The translations under genes and the position numbers were made by a program. This document shows positions 49,738 to 63,500 of a DNA stretch of 64,000 nt, one piece after another. Within the stretch, counting starts at the first letter, position 1. Each line of letters opens with the position of its first letter. Under the pieces are notes generated by a model. The model saw only the letters and a program-made list of their open reading frames with translations, was not told the origin of the DNA and did no database searches. This DNA comes from Carya illinoinensis (Eukaryota > Streptophyta > Magnoliopsida > Fagales > Juglandaceae): positions 41,015,467 to 41,079,466 of the forward strand of contig NC_056758.1 in NCBI RefSeq assembly GCF_018687715.1, read 5' to 3'.

Positions 49738-52700
49738 CTATATATTCGGCTTCTGTGGTTGATAAGGCCACCATAGATTGTAAGTGTGATTTCCAACTAA
49801 TAGCCCCCCAAAAGCAGTGAACACATAACCAGTCAAAGATTTCCTAGTGTCTATGCTCCCAGCAAAGTCAGAGTCTACAAAACCAACTAGTTCACAACCC
49901 TTTTCCACATTGTTCCCAAAAGTGAGACCCAAGTTAGTAGAACCAGCTAAGTATCTTAATACCCACTTACTAGCCTGCCAATGAGGCTTTCCTGGGTTCC
50001 CCATAAATCTACTAACTACACTCACTGCATGGGTAAGATCAAGCGTAGAACAAACCATCACATACATTATACTTCCCACCATGCTTGCATAAGGGATTTG
50101 TTGCATAAAACTAATATTAGAGTCTGTTTTAGGAGCCTGATCTAAAGACAATTTGAAATGCTGTCCTAAGGGTGTAACTACAGGTTTCACATGTTCCATA
50201 CCAAATCTATTGAGAATTTTAGAGATGTAATTTTTTTGAGATAAGTATAATAGTCCAGCATTTCTATCTCTTTCAATTTCCATTCCTAAAATTTTCCTAG
50301 CAGGGCCCAGTTCTTTCATTTTAAATTCTGATTTTAGCATGCTTTTAACTTAATCAATTAAAGTAATGTCCTTACAAGCTACCAGCATGTCATCAACATA
50401 CAAAAGGAGATAAACAAATATTCCTTTTTCTTCCTTGTAATAAACACAACTGTCATAGCAGCTTCTTTTGAAATTATTGTTAATCATGTGTGTATCAAAT
50501 TTCTTATACCATTGTCTAGGTGATTGTTTGAAACCATATAAAGATTTTTTTAGAAGACACACTTGATTATCTTTAATTTCATTAGTAAAGCCATCAGGAG
50601 GCTGCATATAAATTTCTTCTTCAAGTTCTCCATGCAAAAAAACAGTTTTGACATCTAACTGTTCTAGATGCAAGTTTTCAAAAGCTGTATAAGCTAGCAG
50701 TAGCCTAATGAAGCTGTCTTTAACCACAAGAGAGAAGATTTCATTGAAATCAATTCCTTCCCTCTGTGTAAACCCTTTGGCTACTAGTCTAGTCTTATAC
50801 CTGGTCCCTTCTATCCTTGGCATGCTTTCTTTTTTCTTATAGATCCATTTGGATCCAACAAGTTTAACCCCTCTAGGTTTAGGTACTAAAACCCAGGTTT
50901 TATTTTTATTTAGAAATTCTATTTCCTCATGCATAGCAAGGATCCATTTGGAGGAATCCTTGCTAGCCATTGCCTCTTTATAAGTTTTAGGTTCCTGATT
51001 AACTATTTCATCAGCTATTGTTAAGGCATACATAGTTAAGTCAGCTTAACCATACCGTATAGGAGGTTTAATAACTCTCTTTTGCCTATCTCTTACTAAA
51101 TTATAGGAGTTAGCTCCATCTTGAGCCATGCCCCTGAGTATTCTTCCTCAGGGTGATTACTTTTTCCAATTTTAGATTCAGATTTGGCTTTTACTTGCTC
51201 CACCTCAATCTGAGATCCTCTTGGAGACTTAACAGTTTCTTGGTCTACCTTTTCTTCCTGTCCCCGAGCCATTTGTTACTCATTAAAAGTCACATCCCTG
51301 CTTACTATGCTATTATATCTTCCTGGTCCATCTACCCACAGCTTGTAACCCTTAACACCTTCAGGATACCCCATAAAGATGCACATTCCAACTTGTCAGT
51401 TTTTGAATGTGCATAAGCAACACACCCAAAAACTCTTAGGTAGTCATATTTTGGAGGTTTTCCAAACCATAACTCATGAGGAGTTTTAAAACCTATGGCA
51501 GATGAAGGACACTTATTAATAAGATGTACAGCAGTAGTGGCAGCTTCTGCCCAAAATGTTTTGGGCAGCCCTGAGTTTGACAACATGCACCTTATGTGAC
51601 GCCCCCAAATTCCGTTTGGGATCGGACGGACATTTGAAACGTCGAGACATGCAACACAAGATTATCTGCCCCCGTTCATGACATATAAGATGCAATATTC
51701 CTAACATGTATCTAACAATATGCAATATTCGCAGCGGATAAATTTTTTTCTTTAGCAATACTATGCACCAAATTGAAAATATCCCAAATGCTTAAAACAT
51801 ATTTCATACATAAAAATCCATTGAACAACTAAGATCACAACACTAGTCCAAAATAGTTATAATCCAAAAAGTACTAGAGATGCAACTCAATCGTACAAGT
51901 AGTAATTTACGTTAATTACTATATTAACATTTATGTCGCACCGTCGCTTAGTCAACTGTGTCTAGTTGATCAGCTCCTGATTCTCTTTCAGGTCCTATAA
52001 CAAGATCTACCATTCGGGGGGAATGGTAGTTGGGACTACCAAAGTGAGATTTGATTACAAATCTCAGTAAGTTAACAAAAAACTTCCACACAAGCTAATA
52101 ATGCATCGATGACAGTAAAAGCATAAATGCATAATTAAATTCATAAGTAATTAAAGCATAACTTGGCGTACAATATAGTATAATTGACATAACTTAAATT
52201 GAAACATGAACTGAACTTGACTTGACATGAACTTGATCTGAAACTTGACTTAGCATGAACTTCCTTTGAAACTTGAATTAACATGAAAAATACATACTCC
52301 ACAGTTGTTGTGGCCCCATGTATTCTATGTGTAAATACATACTCTACAGTTGTTGTGGCCCCATGTATTCTACTTGTCACAATTGTTGTGTCTTATGTAG
52401 TGTATGCGCCACAATTGTTGTGACCCCATACATAAGTAATCAAGATGAAACGTGACTGGAATACGAAATGACTGAAGCCCTGACGTAACATAACGTGACT
52501 TGAACATAAATTAAAATACATGACCAACTTGAGATAGAAACAGTTCATAACATGGCATAACATATAATAGACAACATATTTAACATGACATACTTGCAAT
52601 AGTGAATATTACATGACTTGACATATATGTAATAGATGACATATTTAGCATGACGTACTTGTAAGGTACAATAATAAATGATAGAATATATTATGTAACA

Positions 52701-55700
52701 GATAAAAAATTGATGACATAATAAATTCTGTATAATAGACAATTACGTAATAACTTGGCATGACATGACATATATGATAACACACATACATACACTGTAG
52801 TTCCTTTACTTAGCACACATACACAGTAGACTGCTAGTAAGTTAAAAGCTAACTTACCTCGATCTCCGCGTTTCTTATAAAACTTCAAGTGCGATCACGA
52901 GGAACTGTAATTAGTGATTCTAAAAGTTAGAACTAAATCACTAATAATTTGAAATATGGAAAATACTAACTTAAAGAGTAAAATTTTCATTTTATTCTCT
53001 ACATGTGGGAAAATGACCGTTTTACCTATAACTTAAGGATTTTGCATACTAACCCCAAAAGTTTCCAAAATTTACATTTCTTATGTAAATTTTGTCCTAA
53101 ACTTAAATATCAATTTAGAAAAATTTAAAACAAAACACAACTATGAAGAACACACTATGGCCGAAACATCTATAGGCTATTTCCCTTGATTTTTGTTGCA
53201 ATTCCTTTCAACTTCAAAACTCATGCTTAAACCAAAATTTTGCAACAAACATATTCCAATTCTAAGTTCAAAACCATACTTAAAACATCCATTTAGAAAA
53301 AGTTAATAATTAACACCAAACTTTTTTGTAAAAAGATCCAAACACTTGAATCACAAGTTTTGACCTTAAATCAAAACATCTCCAAGAATTTCAAAAATCA
53401 AATCTTACTTCTAACATATTCATAATATCATCCTAACATCAACCATGCTTTAAATCATCAAACTAAAGTGACCAAAATCACAAAATAACATTTGGAGTTT
53501 TTGGTTTTACACTTAGTCCAAAAACAGAAACTTTTTCCTCAACTAGTTTTGATAAATCTCTTGATCTATGACTTATAAATATATGATCTTCAAACCAAAC
53601 CATCACATGGTTTAAAAAGATTTCCTAAAACATATATAAGCTTCTAATTCAAGATCACATGGTTAGAAATTAACCAAAACATAAATTTAGCTAAGAATAT
53701 CCACACTTTGGCTTATCTGAATATCTCTTTGCATAAAATTTCATATCTTTGAAACTAACATCAAATATCTTCAAAATAATAATATAACATGTATATAAGA
53801 TGCTTAGGGTCCTCCAATAAAATTATTAAAGTCATTAGAATAGGTTTAGACTACCAAAGAGTTAAACTTTCTCAAAACAGAAACTGTTTTTCTTCTTCCA
53901 GTTTCTAAGTTTCTAAATCTAAGAAAATCTTTCATAAAAACCTTTAATCATGCAAAAATCCTCAACCAATAGTCACATATACATGTTAACAATACTCTAT
54001 AAAAATTTCGGACCAATATCTATCCATTAGCTTGGTCAAAAACTTCAAATTATAACATATTCTCCAGTTTATCTCCCAGAATGGCCTTTCTATAGTTTAT
54101 ATAATATTTGACTGATCAAATGATCTTCAAATGAGGCAAATAATATATCCATGTAAACTAGACTAAAAAAGAAACAACTTATATGTATGAGACTTTATGA
54201 TAAAACACTTACAAAAGCTTCGAAATGGGCGTGCAAAAGAACTCCTAAAAGCTGTCCAAGAGAAAGTATTTGATATTCTTTTAAAGGAACGTGTAAATGA
54301 AGATAAGTTTGTAGGTGATGGCTGGAGCTACTTATGGACGAGATAAAGAAGATGATAAGGCTGGAGTTGAGAGTTGAGTGTAGTTTTCTCCTATCCAAAA
54401 TATCTACAAAAGATTATCTCATAATATTCTATCCAATAATATCTAGAAAAAATCAATTTAAGATATTTTTATCTAATAATATCTATAAAAATCAACTCAA
54501 AATATTTTTACCCAATAATATTCACGAAAATTACCTCAAGATATTTCTTTTTATCCAATAATATCTACAATTTTGAATAGACGTTTTATCCGAAAATATG
54601 AAAAAATGTTATTGCGCCATAAGACTTTAAATAACTCTCTGACTCTAATGGCACAAATCATAATACATTTTGACACTTCTAACTATCTCCAATAATCAAA
54701 AACACACTTCTGATACCATAATAAATAATAACACTAACTATATAGTTAGACAAAAACCTATACGATTAATGGATTCGTGAAAACTTATGGGGTTTTCACG
54801 AGGTTCCTAAAGTTAATAGAAATTTCACAATTGAATTTATAGCGGGCTGTTACACCTTACCCTTTCCAATATAGTTCTATTCATTCTTTCAGCCAAGCCA
54901 TTCTGTTGTGGGGTTTCCCTCACTGTCTTATGCCTAAGAATTCATTCCTTTTGACAGTACATGTTAAACTCATTTGAGAGAAACTCTAAACCATTGTCAG
55001 TCCTTAAGATCTTGAGTTTTCTACCTACTAGGTTTTCCACAAAGATCTTCCACTTCTTGAACTTTTCAAATGTGTCACTCTTGTTTTTAAGGATGTAAAT
55101 CCAAACCTTCGTAGAGTAGTCATCCACTAAAGAGAGAAAATAGCTCCCTCCACCATGTGAATTTACTCTTGCTGGTCCCCATAGGTCAGAATGAATATAA
55201 TCTAGGGTTTGCTTAGTGTTGTGGGTTGCTGACTTAAAACTAACCCTCTTTGCCTTTCCATAGATACAATCTTCACAGAAAGGTAAGTTACCTAGGTTTG
55301 GATCACTCAACAGCCCTTGTTTTTAAATTCTAAAAGCCCCCCTTGATTTACATGCCCAAGCCTCCTATGTCATAGCACAGCTTTATTCTCTACTATGTTT
55401 TGAGTTGGGGATGCTTCCCCAACTACTGTTTTCTCAAGTAGTGTATATAACCCATTTTTTATTTCTCCTTTCATGATAACTAGGGAACCCTTAGTAACTC
55501 TAAGTACCACTGCCTTAGATTTGAAAGAATAACCTGCCAAGTCAACATACCAAGAGAAATTAAATTTCTCTTTAATTCAGGTACGAATCTGACCTCACTC
55601 AAAACCTTTTCAATTCCATCATGCATTTTAATTCTAATTGAACCTATTTCCATGACTTTGCAGGACTTATTGTTACCTAGAATTACATGTCCCCCTTCTT

Positions 55701-56628
55701 GTTCAGAGAATGTCTCAAACCACTCTCTTATTGGACACATATGAAAAGAGCACCCAAAGTCTATTATCCACTCTGTTTTTGAATCAACCTCACTCACTGT
55801 GAGTACCTCAGCACTCTCATATCCTTCTAAAACCACATAGTTATCCCCTGCCTCTTTGGTTTTATTCCCATGATTATTTTTCCTATCAGGGCAATCTTTC
55901 TTAAAATGCCATTCCTTGTGACAGTGGAAACATTTGAATTATTTCCCCTTTGACTTAGACCTATATCTCTTATTTTCATTTTTGCCCTTCCTTTCTCTCT
56001 TTTCTGTTCTACCCCTGACAGACAAGCCTTCCCCATGATTTTGTTTGGTATCTCCCCTACTTTAAAGTTCCCTAGTATGAAGTACAGATTGTACTTCATC
56101 AAGTGTCAAAGAGTCCCTACCATACATTATGGTTTCTTTTAGACTTAAGTATGATGAGTCCAAAGAACTCATCAAGAGGATGGCCTGATCCTCATCCTCC
56201 ACCTTAATGTCTATATTAGCTAAGTCTAAAATGATTTTGTTGAACTCATCTAGGTGCTGTCCTATTGGAGTCCCAGGGGTCATCTTGAAGGTATACAGTT
56301 TTGTTTTCTTGTGTAATCTGTTTGCTAAAGACTTTGTCATATATAGGTTTTCTAATTTCAGACAGATGCTTGCAGCCGTGTCCTCACTAGCCACCTCTCT
56401 CAGGACTTTATCCTCAAGAGAGAGGATTAGGGCACTATGGGTTTTCTGGAGAATGTCCTTCTGGACAAGCCCCTTATCTTCTTCTTTTGAGGAAGAGCCC
56501 TTCTGTTTCTCACCTGGGAGAACATCCTGCAGTCCATGTTGGACTAGTAGTGCTCTCATCTTTATTCTCCATAGGCCAAAATCATTGTCACCAGTGAACT
56601 TTTCTATATCAAATCTCATGGTTCCCAT
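49738..56628 (-). pseudogene. Copia B gag-pol polyprotein, degenerate and interrupted
   Basis: Gag starts at 56628 (MGTMRFDIEKFTGDNDFGLW) and runs to 56062. A CCHC zinc knuckle (CFHCHKEWHFKKDC) follows near 55890-55930, just after an in-frame TAA at 55939-55941. The protease reads WIIDFGCSFHM, with Phe in place of Ser (55756-55758). Integrase (55310-54942: PFCEDCIYGKAKRVSF, IHSDLWGPA, RTDNGLEFLS) is cut by the solo LTR and resumes at 51586 (SGLPKTFWAEAATTAVHLIN). Reverse transcriptase (51033-50350) keeps the YVDD box (LLLYVDDMLVACKD) and LDVKTVFLHGELEEEIYMQP. RNase H (50340-49738) contains [21 protein letters not shown] stop lies between the last two. Frame breaks make it non-functional. Confidence 0.9.
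51595..54854 (-). mobile_element. Long solo LTR, copy 2 (inner layer of nest 2)
   Basis: It begins TGTGACGCCCCCAAATTCCG and ends GGGCTGTTACA, the reverse complement of the arrangement in copy 1. Target duplications CCTTA lie at 51590-51594 and 54855-54859. Its length is 3,260 bp, about 285 bp longer than copy 1, with matching blocks throughout, including GTTTGGGATCGGACGGACAT near the left end. No coding region or primer-binding site is seen inside. It is best read as a solo LTR of the same long-LTR family. Confidence 0.75.
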
Positions 56629-56652
56629 TGAACCTAGGCTCTAGATATCACT

Positions 56653-57495
56653 TGTTATAAAACTTATGTTTTATAGTTACAAAATTGCCAAGATTTATTT
56701 AAAAATGAAATCCACTGTTTAATATTCTATATATAAGTTTTGTTTACAGAAAAACAACAAGAAGTATTTCTTTCTATTTATGACTCAAAACAGAATGCTT
56801 AAGATTACACCAGTCGCAATATATATTAGCTATTGTCACAAAACCATCATTATACCAACACAGATCCAACTCTTAATATACAATACCTTCCAGATCAAAT
56901 ATAACACACGAATCAACAAGAAAAACAAGAACAGATATATCAGGAGATTACAAGAAACAGATATGAACAAGAAAATAAAGGAAAAATAGAAAAGTAAGGA
57001 AAAAACACACCGAGATACATGGTTCGACCCTAATGGTCTACATCCACGGCAGGAATGGCCTCAGAGATATTTATTGATGAAAAAATCAATCACAGAGAAG
57101 CCTCAGTTAAGATATATACAGAAACACTCAGATCTCACAAAGAAATCACACCGATTTCTTCCCTCAAGCACAAACCTTAGAAAACTCTAGAATCGCCCCC
57201 TTTCCCTCTCTGCCTCTTATTCTCAGCCGATACAAGAAGTGAATTCTGCCCTAGGGTTACAAGGAACAAGATGTATATATATGATGCATCATATTTGTAA
57301 CACGTGTATCAGATCCAGCGGCTCAGCTCATATACTCAGATTAAAAGCACAAGCTCCTCACGTGCCTGTTGAAAACATATTTAAAGTTTCACGGGACCAG
57401 TTCGAGCCACAAGCTCTACATACACTTAAACACAGAATAAAACATTATTAATTAAATAACTAGCAAATAAGAAATGATTTGACATACATATTACA
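56653..57495 (-). repeat. 5' LTR of copia B
   Basis: An 843-bp partner of 48491-49333, with TTACA at its right edge followed by the CGCAG duplication. Confidence 0.93.
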
Positions 57496-57500
57496 CGCAG

Positions 57501-60500
57501 TCGACGTTGTTTATGTTTTTATAAAATAAATGGAAGAGTTAATATTCCTGATCCTGACATGAGTGCATGTATATTATATAATCTAGATCATAATTAACAA
57601 ATCCATTCGAAAACTTTTGTTGTTTGATAAACAAAATTCAATTGAAAATTCGTGATGATCACCTTTTGTTTATGGTCTGATCGATGAATATCACGAATAC
57701 TAATATTTTATGAATCCTTTCAAGATTTGTCTCAAAAGGAAAATGCAATAACTGGGCAATGGTAAATTAATATTATTATCATTTTTCTATATATTATCAT
57801 TTATCATAATATATATTAAATGATTGAAAAACTATTTATTATCTATTATTAAATATCATTCAATTATTTAGTATTGCTTTAGCTAGCTAGAGAAGTACTT
57901 GAGAGGTTGGTCAATATATACAATTTTTCTATATGCATGGAATACTATTTTCAATAATTATCAAATTAAAAAGAAATAAAGAAAGAAAGAAAGAAAGAAA
58001 GTCATGATAGATAGATCATCTCCAAATGGATCCAGTCATGTCCACTTCAACCCAAGCGGAGAAATTCAATTCCACCCCTCCTCGATCGTTTAGCTAGTTT
58101 TTTGCCTTTTGGGTATTTCCATTAATAGGCAATCTACTTATATATACTCGACTAATTAACCTGATAAGGAACATATATACCGTTCCCTTTCTTTGTCGAT
58201 ACCAATTCTTTGGTTCTAAGAACTTCACATGAAACGAAAAGATAAAACATTTGAAACGTACGTAGGTGAATACTTCAAATAATTTAAAGAATCTTATGGA
58301 TTTAACTTTTAAGAAGGTTATTTACCCGGCCACATTAATATAACCAGCTAGAAGCCGTGGCCGGCCAGTTACTCAGGAAAATCTGATTAACAAATTAAGC
58401 TGGCCGCCACGCGAGGGAGGAAAACATCCATGTGATATTTTCCTAGCTAGCTTTTCGAAGTCACACCAAAATTACTAATTAATAGTGGAGTCTTTTTACA
58501 TCAGTACGGAAACAGCATATCGCATCAAGTTCTTGATATGTTTCTTTAGGTACAACTCGGGATTTTCGCATCCTCATTCAACTAACCTTCCTAACAATTA
58601 AGCATTCATGAGCACCACTACTCTTCCCCAAAAAAGAAAAAGATTGATACTTTGCAACACATGATTGACTTGTCCGAAAGAAGCCAAACCAGAAAGGAGT
58701 CTGTGGAAGAACATAGAATATATAGATTAATTAACAAATAGAAGACAAAAGCTGTGAGAAAAGGAATAGGACCATATATAGCTAGCTAGGGACATGCAGG
58801 GATGGGTACTCTTTTGGCTTTTGAAGGAAAAGGCTCATAGCTGATATAATGGGGTCATGGAGATTTGGTTTGCTCGTACAAGCTGTATACCTCTACAGCC
58901 TACAGGTGGAGATAACGCGTTCCATAAAGATCGAGAAATGGGAATTAGTGGCCCAAGTGGCCTTCACAGATTGTGGTGTCTGACGATATATATGATTGTG
59001 GGATCGATCGATGAAAGTATGCATATTTCTAGACCTCATGATCAGATATCAAAGAAGATCCGCTACAATGTTTCCGATCGCATGAGCTTTCTCAACCAAT
59101 TATTTGGATGGCTAGAAAACTGAATTGTCTGTGACGAAATGAACAAAAAAATCTTGAGCAAATGGCCGTGGCCGGACTTTTCGAGTTGTACATGGAAGTT
59201 CAAATGAGATATGTACAAATAACGTGCAACACTCCAATGGTTATTTTGGCATTGGCCGGCTAGGGTTTTGGAAATTAATTAAGCAGAATGAGAAAAAGAA
59301 AAAAGTGTAGTTTGTCTTTTTTCAAAATTTCACATTTATTTATTTGCTATATATTATATACTGTACCAACTTATACATTGATCAGTTCGTGGCTAGCTTG
59401 CAATATTCTTCGGTACCATTGTTGATCATGTGTCATGGTCAGATCATCTAACTAGGACAAGGATATTATTTACTTTTGTGGTTTTCTTTTCTCTATCTTG
59501 GTTTCTTCTTCTGTTTTTGGTGGTTAATCAGAGCATGCGCCTCATTATTTACTCCAGCCTTAGAAAACGACTCCGCTTACCACAGGCAATATTTAAGAGT
59601 GATCAATCCATTTGCAATATTATATTTACAGGACGTATTAGGTACTTATCCTGAGAATAATTTACTTGCAGTGCATGCATTTTGAATGAGATGATCATGA
59701 TTCCAAATAATTTTGTATTAAACTCGACATGATCCGTCTTACTCTTTCTTCCTTTTCTTGTTTCTTTTTTTTCCCTCTTTTGGGGAAGGATCGATCCCTT
59801 GCTGAAGTGGCTCTATTTGGTCGGCAAAAGGAAGATTTTTCTAGGAGATATTAAAAACTTATACAGTACTTGGCCAAAAGGAGAAGGCCGTAAATTACTA
59901 AATAAAGATATCAGCGCCAGACTTATCCATAACAATGGCGCAGACACGACCGAAATTATAAAGTATATATGCATGTCTAAATCATGATAATTGAAAGAAA
60001 AGAATAAGATCATAAACTATTCTTAACAGTTAGATCGAAGGTCTTTATCATGTATACCACACATCGCCATTATATCATTCTTTATCGATGTTTTGGCTAG
60101 CTAGCTCTCCCTAGCTAATTGTGGTTGATTTTTTATGGTTTATATAATTATATCTTGAGTCAGGATTCCAAATGTGGAAAAATAGATTTAGTAATCATGC
60201 ATGAGAGAATTATAATCCAATCTAATCAGCGTTAGGTATTGTATTCTACGAGCTAATTAACTTTTTCATGAGTATGCTTATTTGTCATGAACTACCAAAC
60301 TTGACTTCTATATATCATGATGATATATATGTAGAAGAAATTGCGCGCCATTTATTTGAGCCATTATTGATTATTGTCTCATTAATTAATAATATTACGC
60401 TAAATTGTATATCGCCTAATGATGATAAAGGTCTTAGAGTGTGACACAAAAGTGGAGATTGTAACGTCAGATATATTTATGTATATATCGCCTCCCATAT

Positions 60501-63500
60501 ATATATGACATTCATTGATAAAATTGATCATCAATTGACAGTTAAGGCATTATATATAAATATATGTGTACGTGTGTGTATGTGTGTGTGTGTAAGTATC
60601 AAGCTAGAAGCTAATTCCGCATTACTCCTATTTTTTCATAGCTTTATTTAAGAGAGAATGGGGTACCCTGCATGCAAGCCCTACTAACTTTCTTAAAAAT
60701 ACGTATGACACATGATCTAGCTGGGATACACGCTAATTTTTTTTTTTTTTAAATTATTATTATCGGTAGGCTTTACATTTTTCATAGAGAGTGCGTATTA
60801 TATTATAAGATTGTATCTAACATTATTCTTTTTACAGTATTTGTAATCTAAAATGATATATTAACTGAATCTTGATGTATTTGTATTTCACCTATTGGGA
60901 TATTATAAATGATACTACTGAATCATTAATAAAGGACGTGGAACTATACATACTTTTAATATGCATAACGCAGAGCTTGGGTGGTCCTGCATCATTAGAA
61001 GCTAGATGTAAAAAAATTTAGGCTCTTAGGTTTTCTTGAACAAAAGTGTGAATGGTCAATGTGATCTGCTAAAAAAGAAGAAATGACCAGTAAATTATAT
61101 TAATATGACTTGTCACGAACATGGAATCCTTAACCTGCAATGCCCCCCATATATAATATATACATTTATATATAGTCATTAATTCCTCGCTTTGAAACCA
61201 TGCAAATTAAGCATTTAGGCAAGATGGGTCAGAATCGTTCTGTGTTCACTTTATACAAGTAGTGTTGATGGCGGCCATATATGCAATATCCAAACCGTGA
61301 AATTATTAAGCAAGTTGTTCCGAGGTCAACCACTAATCAAATCACGGATCCAAAATATGATTCAATTATTATTATTGTGCTTTTAAAATCTAATCCCACC
61401 ATGTAGTTTTGCTGAAAAAAAGGACGATTGATTGACTTGTTTTTTGTTATACTTATTGAAAGAAAAATCACATTCACACATCACACGTCTCAAGATTTTG
61501 AAAAATTACAAGGCGTTCCCATTTTGTTTTGAATTAAACTTCCTTTGTCTTTTATAAAAAGGGTTTATGCACAAGATATTGTCATCGCCAAGCTATCAAA
61601 TTAGCAAAAACTTTCATCGACATGAAATCATTCATTATAAGTTAGTGGTCAACATTAATGTGTAAAACATTTTTTTTTTAATTTTTTAAACCACATGATT
61701 GACCATGACAATTTAGACTTTGGCATATATTATATTAACGTTGCGTTGTGTTGTATTATGTGGCTCATATTGAGTGGAACATGTATTCAGAAAAAGCAGG
61801 CTGATGCCGGAGTGGAGTGGAGCAAGGGTTAGTAAAATGCATCTGATGTAACCCTACTTTCATATAGTGAAGTTTTAGACGTCACTTGCTCTTGTGAATG
61901 TAGGCATACTGCTAAACCACGTTAAATTTTTGTATTATTTTGCATTCTCTTTTCCGTACAATTCATCATAATTGCCACACGTTTTCATAACAAATTGAGA
62001 TTTAGGCCGGTAATGAGATGCATGAGTTGTTGAAAATTCTGTAAATAATAGTAAAATAGTTTGAGTTAAGACGTTTTATTGAGTTTCAAAAAATGTGAGA
62101 GAACGTTGAATAAATTAATTAAAATATTATAAAGTATAATTTTTTCATATATTATTTTTGTTTTAAAGTTTGAAAACTTTGTGTGTTTTTTTTTTAGTAT
62201 TTGGAAGTTTGAAAAAATTGTATTGAATTATGTGTTTGAAAGTTTGAAGTTTTGTGTTTGGAAGTTTGAGAAAGTCGTGTTGAGTTTTTTGTTTGGACAA
62301 TGATTAAAGAATGGCTAGATCAAACAATTGTATTATTTTTTGTGTTTTGTTTAAAAGTTTGAAAAAATTGTATTAAATTTTATATTTGAATAATATTTAA
62401 AAAGAAAATTATGAAAAGTTTTAAGATAAGTTGAGATGCTCTTAGCACACTTCCCAAACATACCCTAAAACGAATTAAGGGAATTTTCCTGATTAATTCG
62501 ACTATTTTGGATTATTTATTTAATTTTTGGTTTCTTATTCAATTTTGAAATTTATTCTACTACCCATTTTCCAAACATTTGCTGTATGTGAGCCGCGGAG
62601 AATATTATTTTTGAACGGGTGATGCTACACCCATAGAGTCACCGAACGGTGTTTTTCTTTTCTCTGTTTTTTTATTGCTTTTTTTTGAAAAAAAAAAAAC
62701 ATTTTTTGAACACTTTAAGCATTTTGAAAAAATACAAAAAATTCACAAATTTATTAAAAAAACTATTCCTTAACCATCAATTAGTAAAAAAAAAAAAAAA
62801 AGATTCAATTGATGAGTTTCATAGGTGGGAATAATATTTTCTTTTTTTAAATCAGAAAAAGAGATTGAAAAAACTCGTGGTAAATATGTTTACAAGACAA
62901 AAGATCAAGAAGAAAGAGTCAAAATCTGTTTTTATATATGTATGCATAACGTGAACATTTCACCTTATCATCATTAGAGAGAATAGGAAGCTTTCAACGG
63001 CATATATAATTGTTTTCAGAGAGGGATGTATCGGGTTTTCCTTGGCTAATGGCCAAAGCAAGAGACGAGTGGAGTACATGGGTATACATATAGTTCTGTG
63101 CTTAATTTGTCTCATGTCCGCCAAAAGGAAATATATTATATATATATATATATATAATGGACACCAGGCTTGATAGCCACCATTTTCTTCGTCCGTAAAA
63201 GAGCAAACGTCCAAATGCAATTGGCCAATTCAGCTTTGTATGTTTAGCAGTGGATATCATGCATACAGACTTGGTTAAAGGTCGGTAGAAGTTCAGATAA
63301 AAACTAGAACCGGCTGGGGAAATTAAGGGGTCATTTCACTGGTCACAGTCACAGCTCACGATGTTTCATCATCTGTCATACTTCAGTCCATCAAAAACTA
63401 AGCCGGTCCCCTCATATTTTTTTCGGTCGGAGGCCTCCACGTTAGAAACTATGAAAAATGGAGGACGCTTTTACCGATCCGTTTAGTTCTGGACTAATGT

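Larger units (their letters stand above)
48491..57495 (-). mobile_element. Ty1/copia retrotransposon B (outer layer of nest 2)
   Basis: Two 843-bp LTRs, 48491-49333 and 56653-57495, have TG...CA ends and are flanked by target duplications CGCAG at 48486-48490 and 57496-57500. The element reads on the minus strand. The primer-binding region next to 56653 (GTGATATCTAGAGCC) is a decayed initiator-Met type. The purine tract AAGGTGGAGAAT precedes the 3' LTR. A 3,260-bp solo LTR splits it at 51595-54854; without that it is about 5.7 kb. It differs from copia A in LTR and protein sequence. Confidence 0.93.

Noticed and set aside
58857..59123. An 88-codon open frame on the plus strand
   Set aside because: No recognisable domain, no codon pattern distinct from its flanks, and no splice partners.
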